Below, piece by piece: positions 57,133 to 64,000 of a stretch of 64,000 nucleotides of DNA; positions within the stretch are counted from its first letter, which is position 1; each line of letters begins with the position of its first letter. Made by a program: the position numbers and the translations under genes. Below the pieces are notes generated by a model. The model saw only the letters and a program-made list of their open reading frames with translations. It ran no database searches and was not told the origin of the DNA. The stretch is from Acinetobacter pittii (lineage in GTDB: Bacteria > Pseudomonadota > Gammaproteobacteria > Pseudomonadales > Moraxellaceae): positions 62,001 through 126,000 of the forward strand of contig NZ_CP139249.1 of NCBI RefSeq assembly GCF_034064985.1, given 5' to 3'.

Positions 57133-58710
57133 ATGAGTCAACCCACTACACCATCTCAATCAGTTATTCCTGCTTGGGTGGATTCGTCGCTACTACAAGG
57201 CATGTTACGTGGAATAGAGCGTGAAAGCCTACGTATGCAAAGTAATGGGTTCTTATCACAAGAGTTACATCCGAAGGCATTAGGTTCGGCGTTAACACAT
57301 CCAAAAATTACGACTGATTATTCAGAAGCGTTGATGGAGTTTATTACCTCACCTAAGCCAACGATTGAAGAAGCTTTGCATGAGCTCACCGATATTCATG
57401 CGGTTGTGCATCGTCATTTAGAAAATGGTGAAAAACTCTGGCCGCTGTCTATGCCATGTATGTTAGACGACAATGAAGAACGGATTCGTCTAGCGCAATA
57501 TGGCACTTCTAATATTGGCCGTTTTAAAACACTCTATCGCCGTGGGTTAGGAATTCGATATGGTCGTCGTATGCAAACCATTTCAGGGGTGCATTACAAC
57601 CTATCTTTCCCAGATACACTTTTTGCTGAGCTACAAGCTCATGAAACTGACAAACAATTAAAATCATTAAGTTTGCAGGATTACCGTAGCCATCGTTATT
57701 TTGGCCTTATTCGTAATTTTATTCGTTTAACACCACTGGTTATGTTCTTGGTAGGGGCAAGCCCAACAGTCTGTCGCTGTTTCTTGACCGGACATAAACA
57801 TCATTTGTTGCCTTTAATCAAAGGTTCATACTATTTACCGTATGCTACAGCTTTGCGTATGGGACGATTGGGTTATCAAAACTCAGCACAAAAAAGCTTG
57901 GGTATTCATTACAACAATTTGTCTGGCTATCTGGATGGTTTACAAAAAGCCGTTCATTCTCCTTACCCACCATTTAGCCGTTTAGGGTTAAATGATGCAT
58001 CTGGTGAGCCGTTGCAAATTAATGATCATGTTTTGCAGATCGAGAATGAATATTACAGTCTCGTACGTCCAAAACAGGTGCCTCAAGTAGGGGAAACACC
58101 GTCTCAAGCATTAAAAAATAGAGGTGTCGGTTATGTTGAGTTACGTGCTGTAGATGTAAATCCATACTCGGCAATTGGCGTTGATGAAACGACGGCAGGC
58201 TTCCTTGAAGTGTTAGCACTTTATTGTCTGTTAAGTGATAGTCCAGACTTGTTATGTCCTGAGCAAGACTTGGTTGAGAAAAATCAGACAGAGGTGGTCA
58301 ACCGAGGTCGAGCGCCAAACGCAACCATTACAGATTTAACAGGGTCGTATCACATCGAAGATTGGGCACGTTTATATATTGCAAAAATGCAAGATTGTGC
58401 GCAGCTACTCGATCAGACCTATGCAACGAACTTGTATGGTTCAGCTTTGGCGGTCATGCAAGCACGAATTGATGAAGTTGATGAAACTTTATCTGCCCAT
58501 GTCATTGACGATACGTTAAAGCATGGTGGAACTTGGAGTTTTGGTAGTCACATGGCTCAGTTACATGCTGAAAGTTATGAACAGCATGAGCTTAGTGTGG
58601 AAACTTTGAAACATTTTGAACAGTTGGCTGCGCAATCTTTACAGCAGCAAGAAAAACTTGAGCAAGATACCACGATCAGTTTTGATCAATATCTTGAACA
58701 ATATCGATAA
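57133..58710 (+). CDS. gshA: Glutamate-cysteine ligase
   Basis: The 525-residue protein is the proteobacterial GshA type, with [10 protein letters not shown] near residue 25, [12 protein letters not shown] near 63, WPLSMPC near 103, and [22 protein letters not shown] near 135. It makes gamma-glutamylcysteine, the first step to glutathione. The glutathione-using maiA product is encoded 47 kb away. dsbB follows after 16 bp. Confidence 0.96.
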   Translation: MSQPTTPSQSVIPAWVDSSLLQGMLRGIERESLRMQSNGFLSQELHPKALGSALTHPKITTDYSEALMEFITSPKPTIEEALHELTDIHAVVHRHLENGEKLWPLSMPCMLDDNEERIRLAQYGTSNIGRFKTLYRRGLGIRYGRRMQTISGVHYNLSFPDTLFAELQAHETDKQLKSLSLQDYRSHRYFGLIRNFIRLTPLVMFLVGASPTVCRCFLTGHKHHLLPLIKGSYYLPYATALRMGRLGYQNSAQKSLGIHYNNLSGYLDGLQKAVHSPYPPFSRLGLNDASGEPLQINDHVLQIENEYYSLVRPKQVPQVGETPSQALKNRGVGYVELRAVDVNPYSAIGVDETTAGFLEVLALYCLLSDSPDLLCPEQDLVEKNQTEVVNRGRAPNATITDLTGSYHIEDWARLYIAKMQDCAQLLDQTYATNLYGSALAVMQARIDEVDETLSAHVIDDTLKHGGTWSFGSHMAQLHAESYEQHELSVETLKHFEQLAAQSLQQQEKLEQDTTISFDQYLEQYR

Positions 58711-58726
58711 TAAAACGAGGTTTTAC

Positions 58727-59248
58727 ATGCGATTAAGTTACCGTTTGGTGAGTGGACTACTTGTTTTGGCAAGTATAGTCGGCATGTCTTTTGCGTTGTA
58801 TCTGGAACATGTAAAAGGTTTAGAGCCATGTCCGCTCTGTATTTTTCAACGTGTTGGCTTAATGGCGATGGGCCTTGTAGCACTCATAGCCTTTTTGCAT
58901 AACCCAGTTTCCAATGCGGTTAAACGTTTTTATGCATTTTTAGCAGGCATTGCAATTTTATGGTCAGTAGGTGTGGCAGGACGTCATGTCTGGTTGCAAC
59001 ATTTACCACCAGATCAAGTACCAAGCTGTGGCCCGGGTTTAAATTATCTAATTGATGCCTTACCAATGAAAACGGTTTTACAAGAAGTATTGTCGGGTTC
59101 AGGTGAATGTGCAGCAATTGATTGGACCTTTTTAGGTCAATCTTTACCAGTTTGGTCATTGGTCTATTTCCTCTTACTATTACTGGTCTGTTTATGGCAG
59201 TTATTCCGTTTTTATCCAGTATTTAAGACAACCAAAAAAAGAGCTTAA
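58727..59248 (+). CDS. dsbB: Disulfide bond formation protein DsbB
   Basis: The start at 58727 has GAGG 6 nt upstream; the frame extends back into gshA without a site. The 173-residue protein has four hydrophobic segments, the quinone-linked pair C35-PL-C38 in PCPLCIFQR, and the periplasmic pair C101 and C128. It re-oxidises DsbA and passes electrons to ubiquinone. The second pair is 27 residues apart, as usual. Confidence 0.95.
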   Translation: MRLSYRLVSGLLVLASIVGMSFALYLEHVKGLEPCPLCIFQRVGLMAMGLVALIAFLHNPVSNAVKRFYAFLAGIAILWSVGVAGRHVWLQHLPPDQVPSCGPGLNYLIDALPMKTVLQEVLSGSGECAAIDWTFLGQSLPVWSLVYFLLLLLVCLWQLFRFYPVFKTTKKRA

Positions 59249-59256
59249 AGCTCTTT

Positions 59257-59287
59257 AAAAAAGCCCAACACTATGTTGGGCTTTTTA
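59257..59287 (+). terminator. gshA-dsbB terminator
   Basis: The stem AAAAAGCCCAACA / TGTTGGGCTTTTT with a CTA loop. A smaller hairpin (AAAGAGCTT / AAGCTCTTT) overlaps the dsbB stop just before. Confidence 0.93.
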
Positions 59288-59405
59288 TTGCTTTGGAATA
59301 GGTCAAAATATAAAAAAACGAATTAAAAAAAAGCATAATCATGTAGACAGATAGTTCTGTTTTTTATAAAGTGCAGCCGTTTATATATCCTTATGATTAT
59401 AAAAA

Positions 59406-62400
59406 ATGCTTTTTAATATCTTTAATGTTTTGGAAAAAATAGGGTTAAGTGCGCAGAAACGTGCCGTCCATGTGCAATTTTCTAATGAACTACTCAATAG
59501 CCAAGTTTTTTTACAACGTATAGAAGGCCAACATCAGCTAAATGGGGGATTGGAAGCTGAGTTGATCTGCCTTTCAACGAGTGCCCAAATTGCATTGAAG
59601 CAGTTTATAGGGGTGCAAGTTGCCGTTGATCAGGTCACTGATTCTGGACAATTATTCCGAACTACAGGAATTGTGACAGAAGCGAGTTATGGCCAGAGTG
59701 ACGGTGCTTTAACGCTTTATAAACTCACCTTAAAAGACGCGACAAACTTATGGCACAAGCGCCGTAATAGTCGTGTTTTTATGAATAAAAGCATTATTGA
59801 AGTCACGGAAGTTTTATTTAAAGAATGGCAAGAAAGAAGTCCACTTTTTGCGACAAGTTTAAGTCTCGACCTCAGTGGGTTAAGCCAGAGTTATGATATT
59901 CGCCCATTTATCATGCAGCACAATGAGTCTGATTATGACTTTCTTACACGCTTGTGGCGAAGTGAAGGCGTTAGCTGGCTAATTGATGAAGCAGAGCTTT
60001 TTGTTCCTTACTTTACTGTACCTATACAACCTCAAAAACTAAGACTCATTGATGACAATAGCCAGTACCAAGCTTTAGCACGTCGTAGTATTCGCTATCA
60101 CAGAAGTAGTGCGACAGAATATCAAGATAGCATTACGGGTTTTGTAGCGGTGCGGACTCTGCAACCGACAGCGGTACATGTGCAGCGTTGGCAACCCGAT
60201 GCTCTGGCACACGAAGAAGGTGTAGGTTCAGTGATCACTACACACCTACATTCAGAGCAATTTGATTCAGCGAGTTTGAGCCTTGAACAAGCATGGCATA
60301 TGAGTCCAGCTTGGATGCAAGATTTGAAAGGGGAAGATCAGGCTACTGCTTCAAGTAGTAATCAGCTAGAGAAATTGAATCAGCAATTTACGGATATGTA
60401 CGCGAGTCGGGCCAAATATTTTAAGGCTTATAGTAGCGTCCGTGATAGTCAAGTCGGCTATTGGTTTAATTTACAGGAGCATCCTGAAATTGATCAGCAT
60501 GAAGGGGCTGATCAAGAGTTCCTGATTATTGCTAAAAATTTCTATAACCAAAATAACTTACCAAAAGATTTACATCAGCAAGTGAGCCAATTGTTAACCC
60601 AAAGTCGTTGGGATCAACATGGTTATAATGATATTGAGCGCCAAGGTAATGAGCTGACCCTAATACGCTGTCAGATCAAGACGGCACCTGAATATAATCC
60701 AGAACAGCATCGCCCAATTGCTTACCCGCAAAGAGCCAAAGTCGTGGGGCCAGAGGGAGAGGCTATTCATGTTGATGAATGGGGGCGCATTAAGGTGCGT
60801 TTTCTATTTACTCGTAGTGATGATCATGGGCATGATGGTGGCGCAGGTAGCAATGATAATGATACCGACTCGGCTTGGGTGGATGTACTGACTCCTTGGG
60901 CAGGCGAGGGCTATGGAGCACGCTTCTTGCCACGTATTGGTGAAGTGGTGGTCATTGACTTCTTTGATGGCAATATTGACCGTCCATTTGTGACTGGGCG
61001 CATCCATGAAGCGCAGCGCTCACCAACCAAGTTCGATGTGAAAGGGCAGCTTCCTGATACTAAAAAACTGAGCGGAATTCGCAGTCAGGAAATCAGTGGT
61101 AGTGGCTTTAACCAATTACGCTTTGATGACACAACGGGGCAAATTAGTACCCAATTACAAAGTAGCCATGCAGCGACACAGCTGAATTTGGGTAATTTAA
61201 GCCATCCGAAAGAACAAGCGACGAGTCAGGGTCGTGGTGAAGGCTTTGAGCTAAGAACAGATGCTTGGGGAGCTGTGCGTGCGGGTAAAGGCATGCTCAT
61301 CAGTACCTATGCACAAGAGCAAGCTATTGCAGACCACTTAGAGGCTGCACAAGCACAATCCTTACTTTCACAAGGTTATGAAAGCATGAAAATGCTCAGT
61401 GAAGTTGCAGCAAAGCAACAAACTGATGCTTTGAACGTGATTAATCGCTTACCCAAATTTATCCAGTCACTTGAGCTAAAAACTACAGGACAGGCATTAA
61501 ATAGTACAGTGAACCTATTTAAAGAAGGGATTAATAAAGATCCTATTCACGCTTTAAAAGACTGTGGTGGCTTTATTCAAGATATTGGTGCACTAGGTGG
61601 AAATGCAAAAGGCGTTGTAGATGAATTTAATGCTTTCTTTACCGATGCCAAAGATGCAGTGGAAAACTTAAAAGTGTTCATCGAAAACGTTGAAGAACAT
61701 GGTGCTGACATCATTAAAGGAAAACTTGCTAGCATTAAAGACCGCATTCATAAAAATCCATTTGAAAGTATTCAAGAGGTTGGAAAAGTCTTAGCGAATG
61801 TCGAGACTAAAGACTTTGACATGATGAGTGTATGTGGAACGTTTAGTAAAGGCAGTAAATTGGAAGTATCACCTTCTAAAGCATTAAGTTCTTTGCAAGG
61901 CTTTATGGAAGGTTATACCCAAGGTTTAGAAAGTAGTTCCGATACTAAACAGCAAGAACAAGGCAAAATTTTTAGACAAGCCTTGATGTTATTAGCATCG
62001 CCAAATGGCATTGCATTGACGACACCTGAAAATATCATTTTGCAAGCTTCGCAAGATATTGCAGAAAGTGCTAGTGGCTCAATTAACTTAAGTGCACAGA
62101 AAAATATCATTGGGCACGCGCAAGACAAGATCAGTTTGTTTGCCGCGCAAAAGGGTTTGCGTGCTTATGCAGCGAAAGGAAAGCTCGAACTACAAGCACA
62201 AGACGATGCTATTGAAGCAATTGCGAAGAAGGTGATTAAGCTTATTTCTACTGAAGAAAAAATCGAGCTTACCAGTCCAAAAGAAATTGTATTAACAGCA
62301 GGTGGGTCACAGCTCAAAATTAATGCGGATGGCGTATTTTCAACAACAGGCGGTAAGTTTGAAAGTAAAGCTGGGCAGCATTTATTTACGGGTGGGGCAA

Positions 62401-62732
62401 AGGTTTCTTATGAGGTACCTGAGTTACCGAATACCCCAACTTTTAGTAACCGTTTAGATATTTATGATCTATTTTGGGAAAGTGATTTTAGCAAACTTAG
62501 CTATAAAGCGTTCATACCAGATACAAATTCATTTACTTCAGGAGCTATAGATGAGCATGGACGAACAGGAAAAATCGGTACTCCTGATCCAACAAATGTT
62601 CAAGTTTTAATTGGCTCTGATGATGAATGGGGGCTTTTAATTGATAGTTTTGATGAAGATGACATTTTGGAAGATCAGAGCATAAATAGTAATAACTCTG
62701 CAATTGATAATAATATTGAAGATAGGGGCTGA
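59406..62732 (+). CDS. vgrG: Type VI secretion spike protein VgrG (TssI), long form
   Basis: The 1108-residue protein has the gp27-like base (about 20-440, with FIMQHNESDYDFLTRLWRSEGVSWLIDE) and the gp5-like OB region (about 450-560, HVDEWGRIKVRF; DVLTPWAGEGYGARFLPRIGEVVVIDF). A mainly helical segment of over 200 residues (about 640-855) precedes the DUF2345 beta repeats (about 858-1000). A 105-residue C-terminal extension (about 1003-1108) ends in an acidic, Asn-rich tail. It forms the tip of the T6SS needle. No other tss gene is near, so it is an orphan vgrG. The extension may load the effector encoded next. Confidence 0.95.
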   Translation: MLFNIFNVLEKIGLSAQKRAVHVQFSNELLNSQVFLQRIEGQHQLNGGLEAELICLSTSAQIALKQFIGVQVAVDQVTDSGQLFRTTGIVTEASYGQSDGALTLYKLTLKDATNLWHKRRNSRVFMNKSIIEVTEVLFKEWQERSPLFATSLSLDLSGLSQSYDIRPFIMQHNESDYDFLTRLWRSEGVSWLIDEAELFVPYFTVPIQPQKLRLIDDNSQYQALARRSIRYHRSSATEYQDSITGFVAVRTLQPTAVHVQRWQPDALAHEEGVGSVITTHLHSEQFDSASLSLEQAWHMSPAWMQDLKGEDQATASSSNQLEKLNQQFTDMYASRAKYFKAYSSVRDSQVGYWFNLQEHPEIDQHEGADQEFLIIAKNFYNQNNLPKDLHQQVSQLLTQSRWDQHGYNDIERQGNELTLIRCQIKTAPEYNPEQHRPIAYPQRAKVVGPEGEAIHVDEWGRIKVRFLFTRSDDHGHDGGAGSNDNDTDSAWVDVLTPWAGEGYGARFLPRIGEVVVIDFFDGNIDRPFVTGRIHEAQRSPTKFDVKGQLPDTKKLSGIRSQEISGSGFNQLRFDDTTGQISTQLQSSHAATQLNLGNLSHPKEQATSQGRGEGFELRTDAWGAVRAGKGMLISTYAQEQAIADHLEAAQAQSLLSQGYESMKMLSEVAAKQQTDALNVINRLPKFIQSLELKTTGQALNSTVNLFKEGINKDPIHALKDCGGFIQDIGALGGNAKGVVDEFNAFFTDAKDAVENLKVFIENVEEHGADIIKGKLASIKDRIHKNPFESIQEVGKVLANVETKDFDMMSVCGTFSKGSKLEVSPSKALSSLQGFMEGYTQGLESSSDTKQQEQGKIFRQALMLLASPNGIALTTPENIILQASQDIAESASGSINLSAQKNIIGHAQDKISLFAAQKGLRAYAAKGKLELQAQDDAIEAIAKKVIKLISTEEKIELTSPKEIVLTAGGSQLKINADGVFSTTGGKFESKAGQHLFTGGAKVSYEVPELPNTPTFSNRLDIYDLFWESDFSKLSYKAFIPDTNSFTSGAIDEHGRTGKIGTPDPTNVQVLIGSDDEWGLLIDSFDEDDILEDQSINSNNSAIDNNIEDRG

Positions 62733-62734
62733 AA

Positions 62735-64000
62735 ATGAATAAAAAATCATTAGTTACAATACAAATCTTAGATTTATTTGGTAGCCCAATTTCAAAAGCA
62801 CAATATGAAGTAAAAAATCAGAGAACGGGGCAAGTTATCGCTGCTGGAACAACAAACTCATCTGGATGTATTGTTGAAATCAGCCGAGATAAAGGAACTG
62901 CTTTAGATGTATATATTAAAAGTATGTTTAAAGGCTCAATGGTTAAAGTACAAAGTTTTGTAATGTATAAAGACCGAATGGTCGTAAAAATTACAAGTCC
63001 CAAAGTACTTTTAAATTTAAAAACATTAACAAATCAAGGTAATAATGGGCAATATAAAAGAAAAACACATATTGTTAAAAAGGGTGATACGCTATTTGAA
63101 ATAGCACAAAAAAATCACACGACCGTTCGAGCACTAGAACGTTTAAATAAAATAGACGATCCAAATAAGATCAGTATTGGTCAAGTAATTAAACTGCCAG
63201 TTCATATTCCTGCTTCTGGAAACCATTCACATCAAGACAAATCTAAACATAAGCACTCAGCTCAACCTGTAAATAAACCTACTGCTAGCAGTACAAAAAC
63301 TACTCCAGCTCCAGCAGCAAAAAGACCAGCTAATCCTACTTCCCAAACAAAACAAGAAAATGGGCTTCCAGAAAAAGTACATCAACTTTATGAAGATACT
63401 AAAAAAGCACTGAATGAAGCTGCAAGTTCAGCTTCTAAAATTTTGACTGTTGATGATCGTAGTCAAGATGGAGGTACTCCTAAAGCAAATACTACAAATA
63501 TTTGTAAGACCAATCCTCAATGTATTTCCAGTGGTAAAAGTGAGTTAATTAGAGAAGTTAATATTCGCTTAGCAGGTTTCGGTGGAGCATTACCAACAGA
63601 TGAATTTACAGAACTGACTGCAACATGTATTAAACAATTTCAACGGGATTATATGGGGGTTCCAGACACTGGGAAGATTTGTGGTTCTGTTTTAGTTGCT
63701 TTAGATCAATTTTATGATGAATACCCCATTTCTAGCTTCATGGGAAAAGCTGCATGTAATTGTGGTAAGTGTTCTGGTTTTGGAAATGGAAAGATGGGAG
63801 TGCAATCAGGTATAAATACTGCTAATGAATATCCAGGTATTCATAGATCTTTAATTTGGATATTAAAATCCTTAAATTTTTATTTAAAAAATGAATTTAA
63901 AGATAAGAAAATTAATGTGGCATATATAGAATCTGGTTATAGATGCATTGAAAATAATAAGAAACATGAGAGAACATCTGTAAACCATATGGGGCTAGCT
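62735..64000 (+). CDS. Probable T6SS cell-wall effector: LysM, peptidoglycan-binding and M15-like peptidase domains (partial)
   Basis: The frame opens 2 bp after vgrG and has no stop before the window edge (422 codons seen). Residues 1-105 look like a beta-sandwich carrier domain. Residues 111-155 are a LysM (HIVKKGDTLFEIAQ...ISIGQVIKLP). A Pro/Ala/Thr/Lys linker follows to about 255. Residues 266-325 resemble PG_binding_1 (IKQFQRDYMGVPDTGKI). Then come ACNCGKCSG (near 340) and YIESGYRCIENN (397-406), with SVNHMGLA (415-422), close to the M15 zinc-peptidase pattern. No signal peptide, as expected for VgrG delivery. Immunity gene would lie beyond the edge. Confidence 0.82.
   Translation, partial: MNKKSLVTIQILDLFGSPISKAQYEVKNQRTGQVIAAGTTNSSGCIVEISRDKGTALDVYIKSMFKGSMVKVQSFVMYKDRMVVKITSPKVLLNLKTLTNQGNNGQYKRKTHIVKKGDTLFEIAQKNHTTVRALERLNKIDDPNKISIGQVIKLPVHIPASGNHSHQDKSKHKHSAQPVNKPTASSTKTTPAPAAKRPANPTSQTKQENGLPEKVHQLYEDTKKALNEAASSASKILTVDDRSQDGGTPKANTTNICKTNPQCISSGKSELIREVNIRLAGFGGALPTDEFTELTATCIKQFQRDYMGVPDTGKICGSVLVALDQFYDEYPISSFMGKAACNCGKCSGFGNGKMGVQSGINTANEYPGIHRSLIWILKSLNFYLKNEFKDKKINVAYIESGYRCIENNKKHERTSVNHMGLA

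Noticed and set aside
1..64000. Prophage, insertion sequence, tRNA, rRNA or CRISPR
   Set aside because: No transposase, integrase or phage structural gene, no tRNA cloverleaf, and no regularly spaced repeat array was found. The C4-like RNA alone does not show a prophage.

Overview
The window is typical Acinetobacter chromosome, most likely the A. calcoaceticus-baumannii complex. The basis is an AT-rich base composition (about 39-40% G+C by eye), Acinetobacter gene orders (dapA-lipoprotein-purC, ribBX-ribH-nusB-thiL-pgpA, glmU-glmS, zrlA-zigA-hut), and protein sequences that read as Acinetobacter orthologues. I saw no rRNA, tRNA, transposase, integrase or CRISPR array. Most genes are ordinary core metabolism. 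The accessory-looking parts are 27.8-28.9 kb, 43.8-47.7 kb and 59.4 kb to the right edge.

Layout. 0-8 kb: the end of rarA, a formate/nitrite-type channel, purC/bamC-like/dapA, nicotinamidase pncA, a BASS transporter, a DUF523 protein and 4-hydroxyphenylpyruvate dioxygenase. 8-13.4 kb: the rest of a tyrosine/homogentisate catabolic locus, with an IclR regulator, a VOC-fold metalloenzyme, maiA, fahA and an aromatic-type amino acid permease. Tandem 15-bp palindromes spaced exactly 20 bp apart sit in the same geometry before hpd and before fahA, so they probably form a small IclR regulon. 13.5-15.6 kb: two zinc-starvation genes, a lipoprotein M15 peptidase (zrlA) and a COG0523 GTPase (zigA), each behind a Zur-box palindrome. 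15.7-25.7 kb: an acyltransferase, then the complete hut locus (hutCD, hutUHTIG) with two HutC-type operators. 25.9-28.9 kb: a DUF885 peptidase, a structured RNA candidate with its own promoter, and a small secreted cysteine-rich protein.

29-43.8 kb is housekeeping: glmU-glmS, the riboflavin/nusB/thiL/pgpA operon (with a degenerate, RibBX-type GTP cyclohydrolase domain), the smp-like/serB divergent pair, an SCP2 protein, dtd, pncB, a rhodanese and psd. 43.8-47.7 kb holds three unrelated exported proteins in AT-rich surroundings. 47.7-59.3 kb has phoBR with two Pho boxes, a TetR/SDR divergent pair with an operator lying over the promoter, a MATE transporter, a four-gene operon (DUF924, lipoprotein, DUF445, aminotransferase), gshA and dsbB. 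The window ends in an orphan type VI secretion cluster: a 1108-residue VgrG and, 2 bp downstream, a LysM + peptidoglycan-binding + M15-like protein cut by the window edge, very probably a cell-wall-degrading T6SS effector.

The observations most worth a second look are the C4-like structured RNA at 28.07-28.3 kb, the VgrG/LysM-M15 effector pair, the tandem IclR operators, and the VOC protein that occupies the place where a homogentisate dioxygenase gene would be expected.
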